A stretch of DNA of 38,580 bases from a virus. Below, piece after piece: positions 7,589 to 16,780 of the stretch. How positions within the stretch are numbered: the first letter of the stretch is position 1; each line of letters opens with the position of its first letter. The translations under genes and the position numbers were made by a program. Location of the stretch: the IMG/VR virus record IMGVR_UViG_3300033134_000008, positions 1 through 38,580 of that record. One strand, given 5' to 3'. The notes beneath the pieces are model-generated. The model searched no databases. It saw only the letters and a program-made list of their open reading frames with translations, and was not told the origin of the DNA.

Positions 7589-8236
7589 ATGGTTAGTTAT
7601 TCCTACGTTCAGGAAAAGGTAAATTATGGCTATGGAAAGTGCGCGCTAAAAATAGGAATTTTGACGAATGTTTATCGCGCGTCAAATGGAATAAATCCGC
7701 TTGATCCGCTGAACAACGTAGGTCAGGTTTATTTAAGTCAAAACGTTTCATGGAATTACATGAAAGCCAATAAGTTTGGCAATCTTATTTGGCAGCTTGT
7801 CGTAGACAGAACGACGCTCGAGCCTTACGACTTTTTACAAAACGAACAGTTTACTTTTTATGTTGACGAGATGGAGCCGATTGTTCCAACAAACGGAATA
7901 GAATGCAACAGAATGGTTTCTCTTATAAGACCAAATCAAACCTATTCCGCCGGCAATAACAGTTACGGCGGATTTGACTCAACAAATATTATTCAGATTT
8001 TGCAAAACTGCCCAGTAGGCATTTTGCAGGCGACGGGGAAAAGGAATAAAAATGATTTTTCTTTGCCGCTTGATACCGGAGAACCCGCTTATATAGTCTA
8101 TATTCCAGCATTGCCGGATGTAGAGCCAAGAATAGGCGATCTTATGGATGACGACAGGGGCGTTCGCATTGCTTTAACCTCTGTTGAAAAAACGTCTCTT
8201 GGATTTAGATGTCTTGCCGTTTCGGTACAGGTTTAG
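7589..8236 (+). CDS. Head-tail joining protein (putative)
   Basis: A 215-residue protein starting at ATG 7589, 1 bp after the previous stop. It shows a pattern I associate with neck-region phage proteins: IGILTNVYRASNGINPLDPLN near the start, YDFLQNEQFTFYVDEMEPIVP in the middle, and PRIGDLMDDDRGVRIAL near the end. Predicted mostly beta. Function is inferred from position. Confidence 0.65.
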   Translation: MVSYSYVQEKVNYGYGKCALKIGILTNVYRASNGINPLDPLNNVGQVYLSQNVSWNYMKANKFGNLIWQLVVDRTTLEPYDFLQNEQFTFYVDEMEPIVPTNGIECNRMVSLIRPNQTYSAGNNSYGGFDSTNIIQILQNCPVGILQATGKRNKNDFSLPLDTGEPAYIVYIPALPDVEPRIGDLMDDDRGVRIALTSVEKTSLGFRCLAVSVQV

Positions 8237-8237
8237 C

Positions 8238-9050
8238 ATGTCAAATCTTTCGGATATAGAAGATACGCTTGTTAATGTCGTTACGGGGATTTTATACCCC
8301 AATGGCATAGATAATCCCTCCATCGTTCCAAGCGTCAATAATATAAGGATATATGCGGGGTGGCCTGTACCTCCTGCATTTGAGGCGGATTTTCAACTAA
8401 ACAATTCTCACGTGACGATATTTCCTCAGGGCGCGGCAAGAAACACGACAAGATTTAGAGAAGACTGGCAAACAATACAAACAAATTCGCCAACGATTGT
8501 TTTAACACTCTCTGATAACGTGATAACGATAACCGGTACGGTAAGCGTCCCTCAAGGAGTCATGATTATCGTAAACGGCATAGGATACGCCTATCTCTTG
8601 CAGGAATCGGATACGCTTGAATCTATCGCCGAAAATACGGCGGCGCTCATTCCGTCCGCTTTTTCTGAAAGCAATACGATAACGATACCTGACGCATACT
8701 CCATAATTCCCCGCGTAACGTTTTACGGAATGGCTTCAAAAGAAATAAAAAGACAGGAAATTATCTTTAGCGTTATTACATGGTCAAACAGCAGAAACAA
8801 CCGAACGCTTATTTCGGATGCGCTTGAATCTTCTCTTGGAGAACTTAGAAGATTCCTTGTGCCGACAGACAATTATTACGCAATGATTTGTTATGCCGGC
8901 ATAAAAGATCACGAGGAATTTCAAAAAACCTATTCAATTTATCGTCGCGATCTCATGTTCAAAATAGAGTATGCGACCACTGTAAGCATGGAGTGTCCGT
9001 CTATCTCGGATACGATATCCAATATTTCAATCGTCAATACACTATCTTAG
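8238..9050 (+). CDS. Tail terminator-like protein (putative)
   Basis: A 270-residue protein from ATG 8238; an upstream in-frame start would overlap the previous gene by over 50 bp. Segments GWPVPPAFEADFQLNNSHV, FPQGAARNTTRF and ASKEIKRQEIIFSVITWSN suit tail completion proteins, which cap the finished tail tube and sheath and bind the neck. Residues about 120-165 contain a short peptidoglycan-hydrolase-binding-like fold pattern (VNGIGYAYLLQESDTLESIA). It sits just upstream of the sheath gene, as in other myophages. Confidence 0.65.
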   Translation: MSNLSDIEDTLVNVVTGILYPNGIDNPSIVPSVNNIRIYAGWPVPPAFEADFQLNNSHVTIFPQGAARNTTRFREDWQTIQTNSPTIVLTLSDNVITITGTVSVPQGVMIIVNGIGYAYLLQESDTLESIAENTAALIPSAFSESNTITIPDAYSIIPRVTFYGMASKEIKRQEIIFSVITWSNSRNNRTLISDALESSLGELRRFLVPTDNYYAMICYAGIKDHEEFQKTYSIYRRDLMFKIEYATTVSMECPSISDTISNISIVNTLS

Positions 9051-9059
9051 GGGGTTATT

Positions 9060-9215
9060 GTGGAAAAAGGCATTAGAGTCATTGTTAAGGAAGCGTTTAA
9101 CAATTATAGGCGAGGCGATGAAATAAAAGAACCGACAGAAATGGAAAACGCGCTTAAAAAGTTTCCAAAGCATGTTATTAAGCTAAACAATTCTCAATCA
9201 AAAGAGGGTAAATAA
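9060..9215 (+). CDS. Short protein before the sheath gene
   Basis: A 51-residue frame from GTG 9060 to TAA 9213-9215, with GGGG just upstream. It begins EKGIRVIVKEAFNNYRRGDE and ends KKFPKHVIKLNNSQSK. Myophages often carry a 40-60-residue gene exactly here. The 1-bp spacing to the sheath gene supports translation. Function unknown. Confidence 0.7.
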   Translation: MEKGIRVIVKEAFNNYRRGDEIKEPTEMENALKKFPKHVIKLNNSQSKEGK

Positions 9216-9216
9216 A

Positions 9217-10785
9217 ATGGCTCAGGTTATTCCCTATGGAAGTTTAAACACACAGGCAATATTAGCGCCCGGCGCAATTGTTCAGATAAAGCCTCCCGCC
9301 GTTACCACGATTAACGGGGTGCCAACCAATATTATTGGCGCGGTGGGCAGCGCAACGTGGGGAGCCGTCAACACGCCCGTCATTTGCGGAAGCATGAATG
9401 AATTTGTGAGAAATTTTGGCTATCCAGTCGCAAGACAGTATGACTTGGGCACATTCGTCAACGCCGCAACAATAAATTTCGCAAGCTATATTTTGGGCGT
9501 TCGCGTCACAGACGGCACGGACACGGCGGCAAGCGCAACTGTTTTGGACGTCACAACTCCAACGCCGGTCACCGGCATGACCGTCACCGCCATTTACACC
9601 GGCTCTCTTGGAAATACTATCAGTGTAATATTAAGTCAGGGTTCTGCGCAGAACACTTTTAAAGTAACCGTCGCTATGCCAAATAATCCGATCACCGAAA
9701 TATTTGATAACATCTCAGGAAGCGGGGCAACACTTTGGGCAAATATCGTCGCCGCCATCAATATGGGTCAAAACAGCGTTCGCGGACCTTCTCGCCTTAT
9801 TGTTGCAACAGTGGGAAGTTCAACCGCTGCGCCTGCGATAGCATCTTATACGCTTTCCGGAGGCACGGACGGGGCTTCTTCAATAACGGCTGCGGACATG
9901 ATAGGGCTTGATACATCCCCTCGCAGCGGTATGTACGCCTTGCGCGGAAGTCAGGCAAGCGTTGTTTCTCTTGTTGATCTGGATACGCCGTCTACTTATC
10001 CAACGCAGCAGGCGTATGGAGATTCTGAAGGGTCATTTATGATGCTCGTGGGTCCTCCCGGTCAAACGCTTTCGCAAGCGCAAACCGCTAAGAATACTGC
10101 GGGACTTAATGATTATAACGTTAAGTTTTTGGTGGGCGACTGGTGCTACTTCTTTGATTCTTTTAACAACGTCACGAGGCTTATTTCTCCGCAGGGATTT
10201 GTAGCGGGAGCCTATTCTGCGCTTGCCCCAAACGACTCATTGCTTAACAAGCAATTGCTTGGAATTGTCGCCACGCAAACCACGATGAGCGGCACGCCGT
10301 ACACGCAAGCTGATATTGTCTTTGCATGTTCAAATGGTCTTGATTTTATCTTTAACCCTTCTCCTGGAGGAAATTATTTTGCGCTTCAGACGGGTCAAAA
10401 TACCTCAAGCAATGCGCTTGAAAGAATGGATGCCTTTACGCGTCTTACGAATTATCTGGCTTATTCTATAGCTTCCGCGATAGGCGCATATATCGGTCAG
10501 CTTCAAAATCCAACTGTACGAAATGACGCAGCCGCCGCGATTCGCTCATTTCTTTTGTCTCTTTATCAATTGGGTTACATTGGAGACGTTAATTTTCCGA
10601 CGCAGGCGGCAAAGGCGTTTAGCGTCATTTTGGATTCTTCCAACAATCCATCGATTCGCGTTTCAGAGGGATACATGCAGGCTGATATTCAGGTGGTTGA
10701 TTACGCCGTTATCAGGAACTTTATCGTTAATCTTCAAAACGGCGTGCCTTCATTAAATTCTGTTATCCGCGCCCCCGTCAATTAA
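9217..10785 (+). CDS. Tail sheath protein
   Basis: A 522-residue contractile sheath subunit. The N-terminal third has LAPGAIVQIKPP and repeated small beta domains. The conserved C-terminal half includes PRSGMYALRG, VKFLVGDWCYFFDS, ERMDAFTRLTNYLAYSIASAIGAYIGQLQN and ADIQVVDYAVIRNFIVN, typical of P2 FI / Mu L-like sheaths. It is followed at once by the tube gene. The sheath contracts to drive the tube through the cell envelope. Confidence 0.93.
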   Translation: MAQVIPYGSLNTQAILAPGAIVQIKPPAVTTINGVPTNIIGAVGSATWGAVNTPVICGSMNEFVRNFGYPVARQYDLGTFVNAATINFASYILGVRVTDGTDTAASATVLDVTTPTPVTGMTVTAIYTGSLGNTISVILSQGSAQNTFKVTVAMPNNPITEIFDNISGSGATLWANIVAAINMGQNSVRGPSRLIVATVGSSTAAPAIASYTLSGGTDGASSITAADMIGLDTSPRSGMYALRGSQASVVSLVDLDTPSTYPTQQAYGDSEGSFMMLVGPPGQTLSQAQTAKNTAGLNDYNVKFLVGDWCYFFDSFNNVTRLISPQGFVAGAYSALAPNDSLLNKQLLGIVATQTTMSGTPYTQADIVFACSNGLDFIFNPSPGGNYFALQTGQNTSSNALERMDAFTRLTNYLAYSIASAIGAYIGQLQNPTVRNDAAAAIRSFLLSLYQLGYIGDVNFPTQAAKAFSVILDSSNNPSIRVSEGYMQADIQVVDYAVIRNFIVNLQNGVPSLNSVIRAPVN

Positions 10786-10811
10786 TTTTTAAACTTTTTT
10801 AGGAGAAAAAC

Positions 10812-11249
10812 ATGTCCGCAGGTCCTTTAACGGTTGCGCGAGACGTATCGCTTGTCATAACGCTGCCTGCCTTTCAGTTTTTGCTCTCGCCCGATTACAT
10901 CGAAGATTTTGAAGCAAAGCCTGACGCAAAGGTTGATAAGTTTCTTGGCGTAAGCGGCATCATTACGCCCTATATGGTATTTGAGGGCGGCATGTTTGAC
11001 ATGACTATCGCAAGAACAGATGCGCAGGTTGAGCAATACTGGTCTTTACTTGAGGCAGAATGGTATGCCGGTACAAATATCCCCGGCGGCACAATCCATG
11101 AAACCATTACCGAAGTCAACGGATCGGTTTCGCAAAATATCTACACCAATGTTCAGCTTAAAGTGGATACTTTTGGCATGAGAAAAGGAAACGAACTTAT
11201 TAGACAAAAGCTTTCCGGGTACTTTTCAAGATTTGAACGATTAACTTAA
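10812..11249 (+). CDS. Tail tube protein
   Basis: A 145-residue tube subunit, directly after the sheath gene with an AGGAG site. GVSGIITPYMVFEGGMFDMTIARTDAQ and LKVDTFGMRKGNELIRQKLSGYFSRFERL match the compact beta-barrel tube proteins of myophages, whose hexamers stack inside the sheath to form the DNA channel. Length and order both fit. Confidence 0.88.
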   Translation: MSAGPLTVARDVSLVITLPAFQFLLSPDYIEDFEAKPDAKVDKFLGVSGIITPYMVFEGGMFDMTIARTDAQVEQYWSLLEAEWYAGTNIPGGTIHETITEVNGSVSQNIYTNVQLKVDTFGMRKGNELIRQKLSGYFSRFERLT

Positions 11250-11266
11250 ATCAGGGGATTTTAAAG

Positions 11267-11647
11267 ATGCAGGAAACTAAAAACGCAGCATTTAACGCGA
11301 TAGAGTCGCCGACACAGGAAATTATAAAATCAGCTGCACAGATTACAGTCATAGAAGACAAAAAAGGAAGGAAAATAACGCTTAAAAAGCCAAATGTTTT
11401 GATGCAATATCGCCTTGTTGAAATGATGGGAGATTCATCAAAAAACGAGGTCTACATGCGCATGGTATTGCCGCTTATGTTTGTGCAGTCAATTGACGGA
11501 ATTCCGGTTTCTTTAAACAAAAAGAGCGAAGTGGAGGCGTTAATTCAGCGTCTTGATGAGGCGGTTGATGACGTGATTATTGCCGTTAATGAAAAGTTTG
11601 CGGCGCGCGCCTCAGAGGAGGAAGAAAAAGAAAAAATAAAAAAATAG
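11267..11647 (+). CDS. Tail assembly chaperone, short form (G-like)
   Basis: A 126-residue protein with a conserved core (KITLKKPNVLMQYRLVEMMG, then VLPLMFVQSIDGIPV) and an acidic-basic end. In lambda and P2-type phages this position holds the chaperone that coats the tape measure protein. The stop at 11645-11647 directly follows a slippery run, so some ribosomes would continue in the -1 frame (separate entry). Confidence 0.85.
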   Translation: MQETKNAAFNAIESPTQEIIKSAAQITVIEDKKGRKITLKKPNVLMQYRLVEMMGDSSKNEVYMRMVLPLMFVQSIDGIPVSLNKKSEVEALIQRLDEAVDDVIIAVNEKFAARASEEEEKEKIKK

Positions 11648-11823
11648 TTAATTTCGAGCCGATGCGGCAAACGCTTTGGCTTGTTAAAAATGGTATGGAT
11701 TTTGATGTAGCCGTAAGTCTTGATGAAGTCGAAAGAGTTTCTTTTTCTATTATATTTTCAGAGCTTGACGGCAGAAAATTTAACTTTAGCAAATGGGAGT
11801 TTGAAAAGGAGAATGAAAAATGA
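11267..11823 (+). CDS. Tail assembly chaperone, -1 frameshift form (GT-like)
   Basis: Slipping back one base at A_AAA_AAA (11638-11644) takes ribosomes past the TAG at 11645 into a frame open to TGA 11821-11823. The product would be 185 residues: 126 from frame 0 and 59 from the -1 frame. The extension (FEPMRQTLWLVKNGMDFDVA ... SFSIIFSELDGRKFNF) looks like real conserved protein but has no start or ribosome-binding site of its own. Its stop overlaps the next ATG at 11820. The short and long forms are known to be needed in fixed ratio for tail length in lambda. Confidence 0.82.
11638..11644 (+). other. -1 ribosomal frameshift slippery site
   Basis: Frame-0 codons ATA AAA AAA TAG give the heptamer A AAA AAA, among the most slip-prone in bacteria, with the stop in the next codon. 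A Shine-Dalgarno-like AGGAGG (11616-11621) lies 16 nt upstream and could stimulate slipping, as in dnaX. A small GC hairpin (GCCG/CGGC, about 11657-11667) lies downstream. Confidence 0.82.
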
Positions 11824-12320
11824 AAATTTTTAGCCCCGGACAATTTTCAAGACATCTTTTGAGCATTATTCCTGCGGAACTCACGGCTATGCGGGAAGGA
11901 TTAAAAATTGTCGCCAAAGGCATTCAGAAAACAGCCAAAAGCGAGATTTCTCATTATCAGAAATCGGTTGGCGCATTTCCAGCGTGGGCGCCGCTTGCTG
12001 AAAGCACTGTCTCTCAAAAAGAAAGTCTTGGCTATTCCCCTCCAGATAACCCTCTTTTGAGAACGGGAGAATATAGGGATTCGATAGAGTATGAGGTAGG
12101 CGCGTTAGAGGCGGTTATCGGATCAAAGCTTCAAAAAGCGGCATGGTTTGAGTTTGGAACATCAAAAATGCCGATGCGCCCTGTTATTGGACCCGCAGCC
12201 TTCAGAAATAAAAAGAAAATTCAGAAAACGCTTGGCATCGCTGTGGTTTCAGGATTTTATCAAAACGGAAATAGAATACATGAATCTCTGGGGTATGATT
12301 TTGAAACGCAAGGCGAATAA
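11820..12320 (+). CDS. HK97 gp10-like / virion morphogenesis protein
   Basis: A 166-residue protein whose start overlaps the stop of the frameshifted chaperone frame (ATGA). It has the pattern of HK97 gp10-like tail completion proteins: a helical N-terminus, WAPLAESTVSQKESLGY, NPLLRTGEYRDSIEY, and KAAWFEFGTSKMPMRPVIGPA. These proteins attach at the head-tail joint. The position between chaperone and tape measure is slightly unusual but seen in Mu-like tail modules. Confidence 0.75.
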   Translation: MKIFSPGQFSRHLLSIIPAELTAMREGLKIVAKGIQKTAKSEISHYQKSVGAFPAWAPLAESTVSQKESLGYSPPDNPLLRTGEYRDSIEYEVGALEAVIGSKLQKAAWFEFGTSKMPMRPVIGPAAFRNKKKIQKTLGIAVVSGFYQNGNRIHESLGYDFETQGE

Positions 12321-12322
12321 CG

Positions 12323-14095
12323 ATGGCGTTTGAGGCTTATCAGGTTGCCGTAAAAGTTGCCCTGCATGATGGCGTCAGCAAAGCGTTGCTTGGCATGTCT
12401 GCGCAATTTGGAATACTGCAAAAAGAAGCGGACAGGTTTCAAAAAAAGCTTGAGGGAATAAAAAGGATAGCCATAATCGGCGCAGGCATCGGAGGCGCAG
12501 GTTTTTTAGGTTTGGGCATGATCTCAAAAGCTTTAAAGCCAGCAGAAGAATACGCGCACCAATTAAATATCATGAATATGGCTGGGCTTAAGCATCAGGA
12601 GATTGCGCAAGCGATAAGTACGGCATGGAAAACAACGAATACGGTCATTACAAGCACGGCGGTCGGAAACCTCAAAACCTTTATGGATTTGAGAAACATA
12701 TTCGGCAAATCCGATGAAGCCATAAAATATTTGCCGGAACTTGCAAGAATTCAAGGCGTGCTTGGCGCATCTTCAAACGGATCAATAAGTCAGAATTCAG
12801 AAAATCTTGTTTATTCTCTGGCGAAGGCGCTCGATATTCGAGGCGCGGTTAATAGCAGTGCTCAATTTAACGCGCAGGCGGAAATGATGGCGAAAGTCAT
12901 CATGGCAACACAGGGACGCGTGCTTCCTCAGGATTATCAGATGCTTTTCAAATACGGAAGGCAAGGCGTTCCCGGACTTTCAAACAGATTTCTGTATGAA
13001 GAATTGCCAACCCTGATGCAGCAGATGAAAGGGACAGGAGGCGGCGGATCAAGCGGCGGTTTCGGAACGTCAATAGCGGCGTTTTATAAATTCTTTGTTC
13101 AGGGGATCATGACAAAGGCTGCGCTTCAGGGAATGATAGGACTTGGACTCATAGATTCTCATGCGGGACTTAAAACAAGCACGCGCGGCACTCAATTGAT
13201 GCAGGGTGAGCACGTAAGGCAGGTAGGTCTTGCGCAATCTGACCCATTTCAATACGTTCAAAGCGTTTTGTTGCCCGCCATCAGAAAAAAATACGGCGAT
13301 AATCTTACAAAAAATCAGCTATCCCTTGCGATTGGAGACGCGATGCGCGGCGCATCGGTTACCGCAATTTTTGGCGTATTGCAATATGCCCTGAAAGCGC
13401 AACAAATTTATCGAGATCAGGGATTGATTCAAAGAGCCAGAAATCCAATGGAAGCCTATAGAATGGCGATATCCAACGATCCAAATACGATAAAAACCGC
13501 ATTTTCAGCGCAGTGGGAAAACTTTAAAACAGCTTTCACAGTTGGTGCGCTCCCGATAATTATGTCCGGCATGATAACACTAACACATGGTCTAAATATT
13601 CTTGCGCTCGCGCTAAAGAATCATCCCATGCTTGCAAAGACGCTTGCGCTCGGATTTATTGCGCTATTTTCTTCAATGGTTGCTGTAGGCTCTATTCTTT
13701 TAGTGGGCGCCGCCGGTCAGGGACTTGTCGCAGGCTTTAAAGTATTAAGGCTTGCGCTTATTCCGCTTCTTACGCCGCTTAGCGGACTTGCGATTGCTTT
13801 AACCGCCATAGGGATTGCGGCTTATGAAATATATAAGCATTGGGGCGCGATAAAATCCGGCGCTTCATCTGCGGAGGACTGGGTAAAGTCAAAATTCGGA
13901 TTCGATGCGGGAGGCGCGCAGTCAAATCATGCCGTCATTCATAATCATATATTTCTGGATGGGCGACAGATATCTTCATCCGTGACAAAAGCGCAATCGA
14001 GGGAATTTAATAGACAGCCTGCGCACGGCTCCTCTTTCAATTCAAATCTCAATCTTGGCTCTAACATGAATAATTACCCGGGATACAATTTTTAA
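12323..14095 (+). CDS. Tail tape measure protein
   Basis: A 590-residue protein, the longest between tube and hub genes. It has an N-terminal helical part with a Gly-rich hydrophobic stretch (about residues 50-70), a mixed helical middle with a GGGGSSGG turn (about 239-246), and two or three hydrophobic segments between about 410 and 500. It sets tail length and is ejected with the DNA. At 590 residues the predicted tail would be short, if the usual rough length scaling holds. The C-terminal end is Asn/Ser-rich. Confidence 0.85.
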   Translation: MAFEAYQVAVKVALHDGVSKALLGMSAQFGILQKEADRFQKKLEGIKRIAIIGAGIGGAGFLGLGMISKALKPAEEYAHQLNIMNMAGLKHQEIAQAISTAWKTTNTVITSTAVGNLKTFMDLRNIFGKSDEAIKYLPELARIQGVLGASSNGSISQNSENLVYSLAKALDIRGAVNSSAQFNAQAEMMAKVIMATQGRVLPQDYQMLFKYGRQGVPGLSNRFLYEELPTLMQQMKGTGGGGSSGGFGTSIAAFYKFFVQGIMTKAALQGMIGLGLIDSHAGLKTSTRGTQLMQGEHVRQVGLAQSDPFQYVQSVLLPAIRKKYGDNLTKNQLSLAIGDAMRGASVTAIFGVLQYALKAQQIYRDQGLIQRARNPMEAYRMAISNDPNTIKTAFSAQWENFKTAFTVGALPIIMSGMITLTHGLNILALALKNHPMLAKTLALGFIALFSSMVAVGSILLVGAAGQGLVAGFKVLRLALIPLLTPLSGLAIALTAIGIAAYEIYKHWGAIKSGASSAEDWVKSKFGFDAGGAQSNHAVIHNHIFLDGRQISSSVTKAQSREFNRQPAHGSSFNSNLNLGSNMNNYPGYNF

Positions 14096-14697
14096 TGATC
14101 ATCGTAAGACTTGGCGAGATTATTTTCAATGCGACCGAAGTGCCTCAGCGCATCAATGGAGGTGGCGAGCAGCTTGAAAAGGTGACGCAATGCGTTGGCG
14201 GTCTTCGCGTTGTTGATACGCTTGGACGATCTGATGACGATATCGTATTTAGCGGTCTATTTACGGGAATACTTTCGCTTGCCCGCGTAAAATATCTGGA
14301 TACGCTAAGAGCAAACGGCGATCAGGTCTCTTTTTCCTATTCCGCTTTTAATTATAATGTGATAGTAAAAAGCTTTAAATTTACCATGCGAATAGGTTAC
14401 CAGATTGACTATTCCATAACGCTGACCGTCGTGCAGGATTTAACCATTCCGGTTAATATTGCAATCCCCATATCTTTTTCTGACGCCATACAATCTGCCT
14501 ACACAGAGGCTCTGGATTTGGCGCAATTTCTGTCGATAGGCGGCGTTCTTGGAAAGATAAGCGCTGTCGGTCTTGCAATTGAAGCAGCACAGGATTTAAA
14601 CAATCTAACAATTTCTGAAATATCATCTATCAGCAATGCAATATCCGGCGCAGTTTCTGAAATAGATAGCGTGATAAATTCAATCCCGGTAAGTTAA
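14095..14697 (+). CDS. Baseplate/tail protein (gpU-like, putative)
   Basis: A 200-residue protein overlapping the tape measure stop by 1 bp. The first 120 residues have a family-like pattern (IIFNATEVPQRINGGGEQL, GGLRVVDTLGRSDDDIVFSG, RVKYLDTLRANGDQVSF). The last 70 are Ala/Ile/Ser-rich and helical. In related phages this gene lies between tape measure and hub and encodes a baseplate-adjacent or tail-completion protein. The exact role is uncertain. Confidence 0.65.
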   Translation: MIIVRLGEIIFNATEVPQRINGGGEQLEKVTQCVGGLRVVDTLGRSDDDIVFSGLFTGILSLARVKYLDTLRANGDQVSFSYSAFNYNVIVKSFKFTMRIGYQIDYSITLTVVQDLTIPVNIAIPISFSDAIQSAYTEALDLAQFLSIGGVLGKISAVGLAIEAAQDLNNLTISEISSISNAISGAVSEIDSVINSIPVS

Positions 14698-14698
14698 A

Positions 14699-15037
14699 AT
14701 GTCTTTAGTCCAAAATACATTATATCAGTCTGCGCAAAATGAGATAGAGCTTTCAAACCTTTATCATCTGATAGATATATTAAACGTAATTCAGCAAAAT
14801 CTTAATTCTCAATTATTGATCAATCAGGGGAATAATTTAACGACTGCGTCCGGAAATCTTTTTGCTATAGCATCCCAAAGTTATGGAGACGCAACGCTCT
14901 GGACAGAAATACTTGACGCAAATTCTTTTCAAATGAGAGACGAAAATGGATTTTTTACGCCAAACATTTCCTCTCTTTTGAGCTTAACCATTCCTCCCAA
15001 GCCTTCGGCTCCAAGCGGGGGCATATTAAGTGTTTGA
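14699..15037 (+). CDS. Tail protein X-like with LysM-type domain
   Basis: A 112-residue protein with an N-terminal helical region (residues 1-45) and a LysM-like segment (about 50-100): GNLFAIASQSYGDATLWTEIL, an ANSFQ turn and a final SLTIPPKP. LysM modules bind peptidoglycan, and gpX-type proteins sit at the hub. Its end overlaps the GTG start of the hub gene by 8 bp. Confidence 0.75.
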   Translation: MSLVQNTLYQSAQNEIELSNLYHLIDILNVIQQNLNSQLLINQGNNLTTASGNLFAIASQSYGDATLWTEILDANSFQMRDENGFFTPNISSLLSLTIPPKPSAPSGGILSV

Positions 15038-16160
15038 AAACAAAATATCTTTTCAGTCTATCGCCAGAAAACCCAGAGGAATTGTAACGATTAACGGAAT
15101 TTCCGCGAATTTTATAAAAGCGCAAGTAAACTCTACAACAAACTTCTTAGCCGATACCTTTAGTCTTGAGCTTCCTATAAGCGGTCAAAATCCGCAATTG
15201 AGTCAGCAGTATTTTTCTTCAGAAAGCGCAATTATGGCGCAGATTTACGTGGGATTTCCGGCAAACGTAAATAATTATACAAAAGATCAACTAACGAGCC
15301 TGATAGAAGGACAGGTTGATGAAGTAGAGATTGATTTTGTCAACAGGAAATATATCTTAACGGGAAGGGATTTGACGGCAAAATTTATAGACAATAAAAC
15401 CACAAACAAATTTCCAAATCTCACATCTTCACAAATAGTGCAAAAATTTGCGAAAGAGCAGGGATTATCTTCTGACGTTACGCCGACAAATACGTTGGCG
15501 GGCGTTTATTATGCGGGGGATAGAGCGGCAATGACCGCAGAGCTTCCAGAATGGGACTTGATTACGTTTCTTTCTCAGCAGGAAAATTTTATCGCCTACA
15601 TAGAAGGTACAACGCTGCATTTTCACCCTGCGCCTTCTCAAAACGATACGCCTTATCTTATTCGGTATAATCAGGCGCTCAATGATGGCGAAGCGGCTTA
15701 TACGTCATTTAATGGGATAAGCCTTAATGCCTTTAGAAGCCTAACTGTTGCAAGAGACGTAATTGTTATCGTCAGAAGCTGGAACAACGCATCAAAGAAG
15801 GCTTTTAACGTGCGCGTTCGTAGAACGCCAAACAAAAAAACTTTTTTGGCTTCTCAGGCGCAGCCCATAGGAGACGCCCAAGTTTATACCTATACAAAGC
15901 CCGGGCTTTCAAAAGAACAGGCGCTTAATCTTGCACAGCAATATTTAAGAGAAAAAAGTCAGCATGAAAGAAAAATCGAAGCAGAGATTATCCCGGATGT
16001 AAGCTTAAAAAAAACAAGCGTCATTAAGCTTTCGGGTACCAATACGGATTTTGATCAGATTTACTTTACTTACAGCATCAATCGCGAGATAACGCCAACC
16101 GATTTTAGAATGGTCATTGAAGCCAAAAATCACTCTCCCAATAGCGAGGTTATTTTTTAG
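15030..16160 (+). CDS. Baseplate hub protein (gpD / Mu gp44-like)
   Basis: A 376-residue hub protein from a GTG start at 15030. It has an N-terminal beta domain (NGISANFIKAQVNSTTNFLADTF), VDEVEIDFVNRKYILTGRDLTAKFIDN, a FAKEQGL insert and WDLITFLSQQENFIAYIEG, which are the pattern of gpD/T4 gp27-type hubs. It joins tube to spike. It lies between the LysM protein and the spike, as expected. Confidence 0.85.
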   Translation: MFENKISFQSIARKPRGIVTINGISANFIKAQVNSTTNFLADTFSLELPISGQNPQLSQQYFSSESAIMAQIYVGFPANVNNYTKDQLTSLIEGQVDEVEIDFVNRKYILTGRDLTAKFIDNKTTNKFPNLTSSQIVQKFAKEQGLSSDVTPTNTLAGVYYAGDRAAMTAELPEWDLITFLSQQENFIAYIEGTTLHFHPAPSQNDTPYLIRYNQALNDGEAAYTSFNGISLNAFRSLTVARDVIVIVRSWNNASKKAFNVRVRRTPNKKTFLASQAQPIGDAQVYTYTKPGLSKEQALNLAQQYLREKSQHERKIEAEIIPDVSLKKTSVIKLSGTNTDFDQIYFTYSINREITPTDFRMVIEAKNHSPNSEVIF

Positions 16161-16780
16161 TGCACGCATTATTGAACTCAATGCGCTTTCAGGGCGCAAT
16201 TGGTCAAAATTTGAATTCTCAGACAAGAATAGGACTGGTGACCTCCTATAATCCAGACGATTGCACAGTCAAGGTATCGTTACAGCCTGAAGACGCAGAT
16301 GCGCCGGGGAGCGGTCAAACCGGATGGATTCCTCTTGCGACAAGCTTCTACGGATTAGTGGGCGCACCGAATATCGATGATCAAGTGATTGTTGTATTTC
16401 AGGAAGGAAGCCTAAATAGCGGGATCGTGGTCGGAAAGATTTACAGCGGCGAAGATGTTCCTCCTTCTGTTCCGGCAGGAGAGTGGTGGATTGTGCATCC
16501 ATCAGGCTCTTTCATTAAAATAAAAAATGATGGGGATGTTGATATTGCGGCGTCTGGAAACATCAATATAAATTGTCAAAACGCCTCCGTTAATGCCAGC
16601 GCATCAGCGGTCATTTCATCGCCTGCAATCAATCTTTCTAATGGGGGGTCGCTTCAAAGTCTTGTAAATGCGGCTTTTGAAAATCTTTACAATAATCACA
16701 CGCATGGGGGTGGCGCGCCCCCCGACCGTCCTTATCAGATGACCGGCGCAGAGCTTACCAGCGTTTTAAAGGCACAATAA
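16160..16780 (+). CDS. Baseplate spike protein (gpV-like)
   Basis: A 206-residue spike from a GTG start overlapping the previous stop by 1 bp. Residues about 20-95 form the OB-fold (RIGLVTSYNPDDCTVKVSL, GAPNIDDQVIVVFQEG, GIVVGKIYS). Residues about 100-165 are a short beta-helix with repeating I/V positions. Near the end is NNHTHGGG, whose HxH pair matches the metal-binding tip of P2 gpV-type spikes. It is the membrane-piercing tip. Confidence 0.88.
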   Translation: MHALLNSMRFQGAIGQNLNSQTRIGLVTSYNPDDCTVKVSLQPEDADAPGSGQTGWIPLATSFYGLVGAPNIDDQVIVVFQEGSLNSGIVVGKIYSGEDVPPSVPAGEWWIVHPSGSFIKIKNDGDVDIAASGNININCQNASVNASASAVISSPAINLSNGGSLQSLVNAAFENLYNNHTHGGGAPPDRPYQMTGAELTSVLKAQ

